From contig WPIO01000056.1 in assembly GCA_009760855.2 (NCBI GenBank), positions 1,795,001 through 1,859,000 of the forward strand: a stretch of 64,000 nt of DNA. Direction: 5' to 3'. Positions 62,235 to 64,000 of the stretch are shown piece by piece. The notes beneath the pieces are model-generated. The model was not told the DNA's origin and ran no database searches. It saw only the letters and a list, made by a program, of their open reading frames with translations. The position numbers were made by a program, and so were the translations under genes. The stretch's first letter is position 1, and the number at the start of each line of letters is the position of its first letter. The DNA is from Cristatella mucedo. Its lineage: Eukaryota; Bryozoa; Phylactolaemata; Cristatellidae.

Positions 62235-63329
62235 TGGGGAGACTGGCATCATGCACACTGTGTTGCAATGGTTCAGGTTTCATCTCAGTGGGAGACTCCA
62301 CAGTATTGATGTGAATGGAAAAAGATCACCCGAAGAACCTCTGAAATATGGGTGTGCCTCCAGGGCTCTGTGCTTGATCCTGTTCTTTCCACGGTCTATA
62401 CTCTCCTTGCCGATAAGATTGCAGGGCACAATGTAAAGTGCCAATACAGAGATTGAGCTTTCTGTGGGTGCTTTATCAAATATATTATTCTTATTGTTAT
62501 CTCGGCTTTCACTTCTATGCGGACGACACTCGGTTGCACCTTTGCTTTGATCCCTCACAGCCCTACAGCACGTCAAAATCTCTCAACTCCCTTGCTGCAT
62601 GTATTGATGACATCTGCACATGGATGGTAGCAAACTTTCTTCAATTGAATGATGATAAAAACTAACGTACTAGTTATGGGAAAACTAGGTGTGATTCAGA
62701 ATTGGAAAGGTTAACGCTCACAATCGGCTCTGCCAGCATATCACCTTTTAAATCTGCACAAAATCTAGGTGTCATGCTCCACAGTCAAGTCAGCCTACTT
62801 TCAACTACATAACATTGCTAAAATTCGGGGTTGTTTAGACATGGATACCACATCTAAGTTGGTCCATGCATTTGTGACCTCTCGTCTTGACTTCTGTGAC
62901 TTACTGCTTGCTGGTCTACCGGCCTGTGCAATCAGGCGCTTACAGCTGGTGCAAAACTCTGTAGCTAGGCATGTCTGTCGTGAGCGTGGCAGTTGCTACA
63001 TCTCACCACTTCTCGCCGACCTGCACTGGCTTCCAGTCAAGCAATGCATCGACTTGAAGGTTCTGTCACTCACTTTTAAGTTCCTTGGTTATTTGGCTCC
63101 AGCCTACCTATCAGAGCTACTCCCCCGCCAAGCTAAGCAAAGTACCGCCAGATTTTCGGAATATCATTGTTTACCTATACCTCATACAAACTTCACATCC
63201 TTTGGAGACCGTGCCTTTAATTCGTGTGCTCCCAAAAACCTGGAACTCACTCCCGACTTGCGTCACGACATCTCCTGACTTTTCCACATTTAAAAAAGAA
63301 ACTAAAAGCGCATCTCTATATCACAGCAC
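62235..63329 (+). mobile_element. LINE-1x copy with YADD box, interrupted twice
   Basis: LQWFRFHLSGRLHSIDVNGK, GFHFYADDTRLHL, TWMVANFLQLNDDKN, then an open stretch at 62769-63278 (SKLVHAFVTSRLDFC, PLLADLHWLPVKQC, PTYQSYSP in a shifted frame). Split by a 67-bp insertion at 62436-62502 and cut at its 3' end by the candidate LTR at 63330. Confidence 0.92.
62436..62502 (+). mobile_element. tail-only LINE-1x insertion inside another LINE-1x
   Basis: GTAAAGTGCCAATACAGAGA, GTGGGTGCTTTATCAAATA and ATT-rich end, absent from the matching place in the copy at 17.6 kb. Confidence 0.75.
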
Positions 63330-64000
63330 TGTAGCGCCCTGCTGGCTTTGGCTGAATTTTAGCGCGAACAAGAGCTGTTCGGCGGCGGGCTAGAGCCCCT
63401 TTGTCCTGGAGCAGTGAGCCAGAGAGGAGCGTCAGTGCGGTTAGAGAGGAAGCGCTTAGGAGCAGGCCAGGAAGCTCTGAGACGAGCGGCGGCGATTCGG
63501 CCTTTAGAATTGGTCCGATACTCGCGAAAGCTGCTGATAGATGTTGGCTGGCCTGTCAACCCCTGCCTTCCCTCTTTCCAAGAAAGAATCTTCTGGAACC
63601 CATTCGCCATTCAAGCTGGACGGAGGTGCCCTTCCAGTGGCCTGGGGACGGTAGTAATTCCTTTCTTTAATGGGCCAAGGTGTCCGGGCCCAATACCACT
63701 AAGCTCTTGCCCATTGTTTCAGTTAGGTATTTAAGAGTCGAGCGACGCTCACTCATGGCCTCGTGTCTTTAGTCTTTGGTCCGGCTCTGCGCCTCGACGC
63801 CGTCGGGCACTCGTTTCTCTGAAAGCGAGGGAGGAGGGCGGGCTGTCCGCCGACGATGGACGGAACAAGACGAGACAGCGCTAGGAGGATTCGGTGGAAC
63901 CCCACCGAATACGGTCGTATCGCGCCCGAGCTGGCATTTTGTGTTCTTTCGTGTTTTGTGTTTCTTTTGTGTCGTGTGTGTGTGTGCGCGCTAGCACGTG
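63330..64000 (+). mobile_element. candidate LTR, runs off the window
   Basis: Starts TGTAGCGCCCTGCTGGC abruptly inside the LINE-1x 3' end, a start common in Ty3-type LTRs. TATTTAAG at 63728 could be a TATA box, followed by an initiator-like TCACTCATGG and a T/G-rich end. The closing CA, primer-binding site and any coding part lie beyond the window, so the assignment is not proven. Confidence 0.5.
63889..63910. other. perfect 9-bp inverted repeat with 4-nt loop
   Basis: ATTCGGTGG, AACC, CCACCGAAT within the candidate LTR. Confidence 0.85.

Overview
The window looks like nuclear DNA of a bilaterian animal, probably an invertebrate. Its genes are split by GT-AG introns, CpG is not depleted in the coding parts, and retroelement debris with (ATT)n tails and long GA/CT, CA and TA arrays is everywhere. 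No phylum can be assigned from the sequence alone, and no tRNA or rRNA gene, CRISPR array or bacterial feature is visible.

About 1.4-28.3 kb, minus strand: most of a KMT2E (MLL5)/SETD5-family chromatin gene. I assembled 18 exons (about 1,450 codons) by matching family motifs and checking that reading phase carries across every junction. The one unresolved break in that check is before the first SET exon, where an exon may be missing. In order the exons give a DHNY HCF-1-binding motif, a complete PHD finger, a SET domain lacking key catalytic residues, a post-SET Cys cluster, a charged REERK helix, the PKTKK/HLLSEW, KKRWLRQA and KKVSLLEYRKR motifs, and an acidic region. The true first and last exons are not resolved. 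The introns hold a 1.1-kb GA tract, a 440-bp GGGA tract, an 18-bp minisatellite and many LINE/SINE pieces.

About 28.3-50.4 kb: no gene I can recognise. It is a graveyard of two non-LTR retrotransposon families (LINE-1x with an (ATT)n tail and LINE-2x with an (ACATT)n tail), two tRNA-derived SINE families (SINE-A, SINE-B), a MITE-like hairpin and simple repeats. SINE-B ends in the same 3' sequence as LINE-1x, suggesting that LINE-1x moved it.

About 50.6-52.5 kb: a CpG-dense block between the minus-strand KMT2E-like gene and the plus-strand caspase gene, a candidate promoter region.

About 54.3-56.5 kb, plus strand: a single-exon CARD-caspase of 462 residues preceded by a CTG/TTG repeat and a good splice acceptor, and followed by AATAAA. 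The catalytic His and both substrate-pocket arginines remain, but the Cys of the QACxG motif is Ser, so it is probably a dead caspase (pseudocaspase). This is the most interesting gene in the window.

About 58.8-64.0 kb: nested LINE and SINE copies, one unrecognised 113-residue ORF, and at the end a candidate LTR starting TGTAGCG inside a LINE copy.
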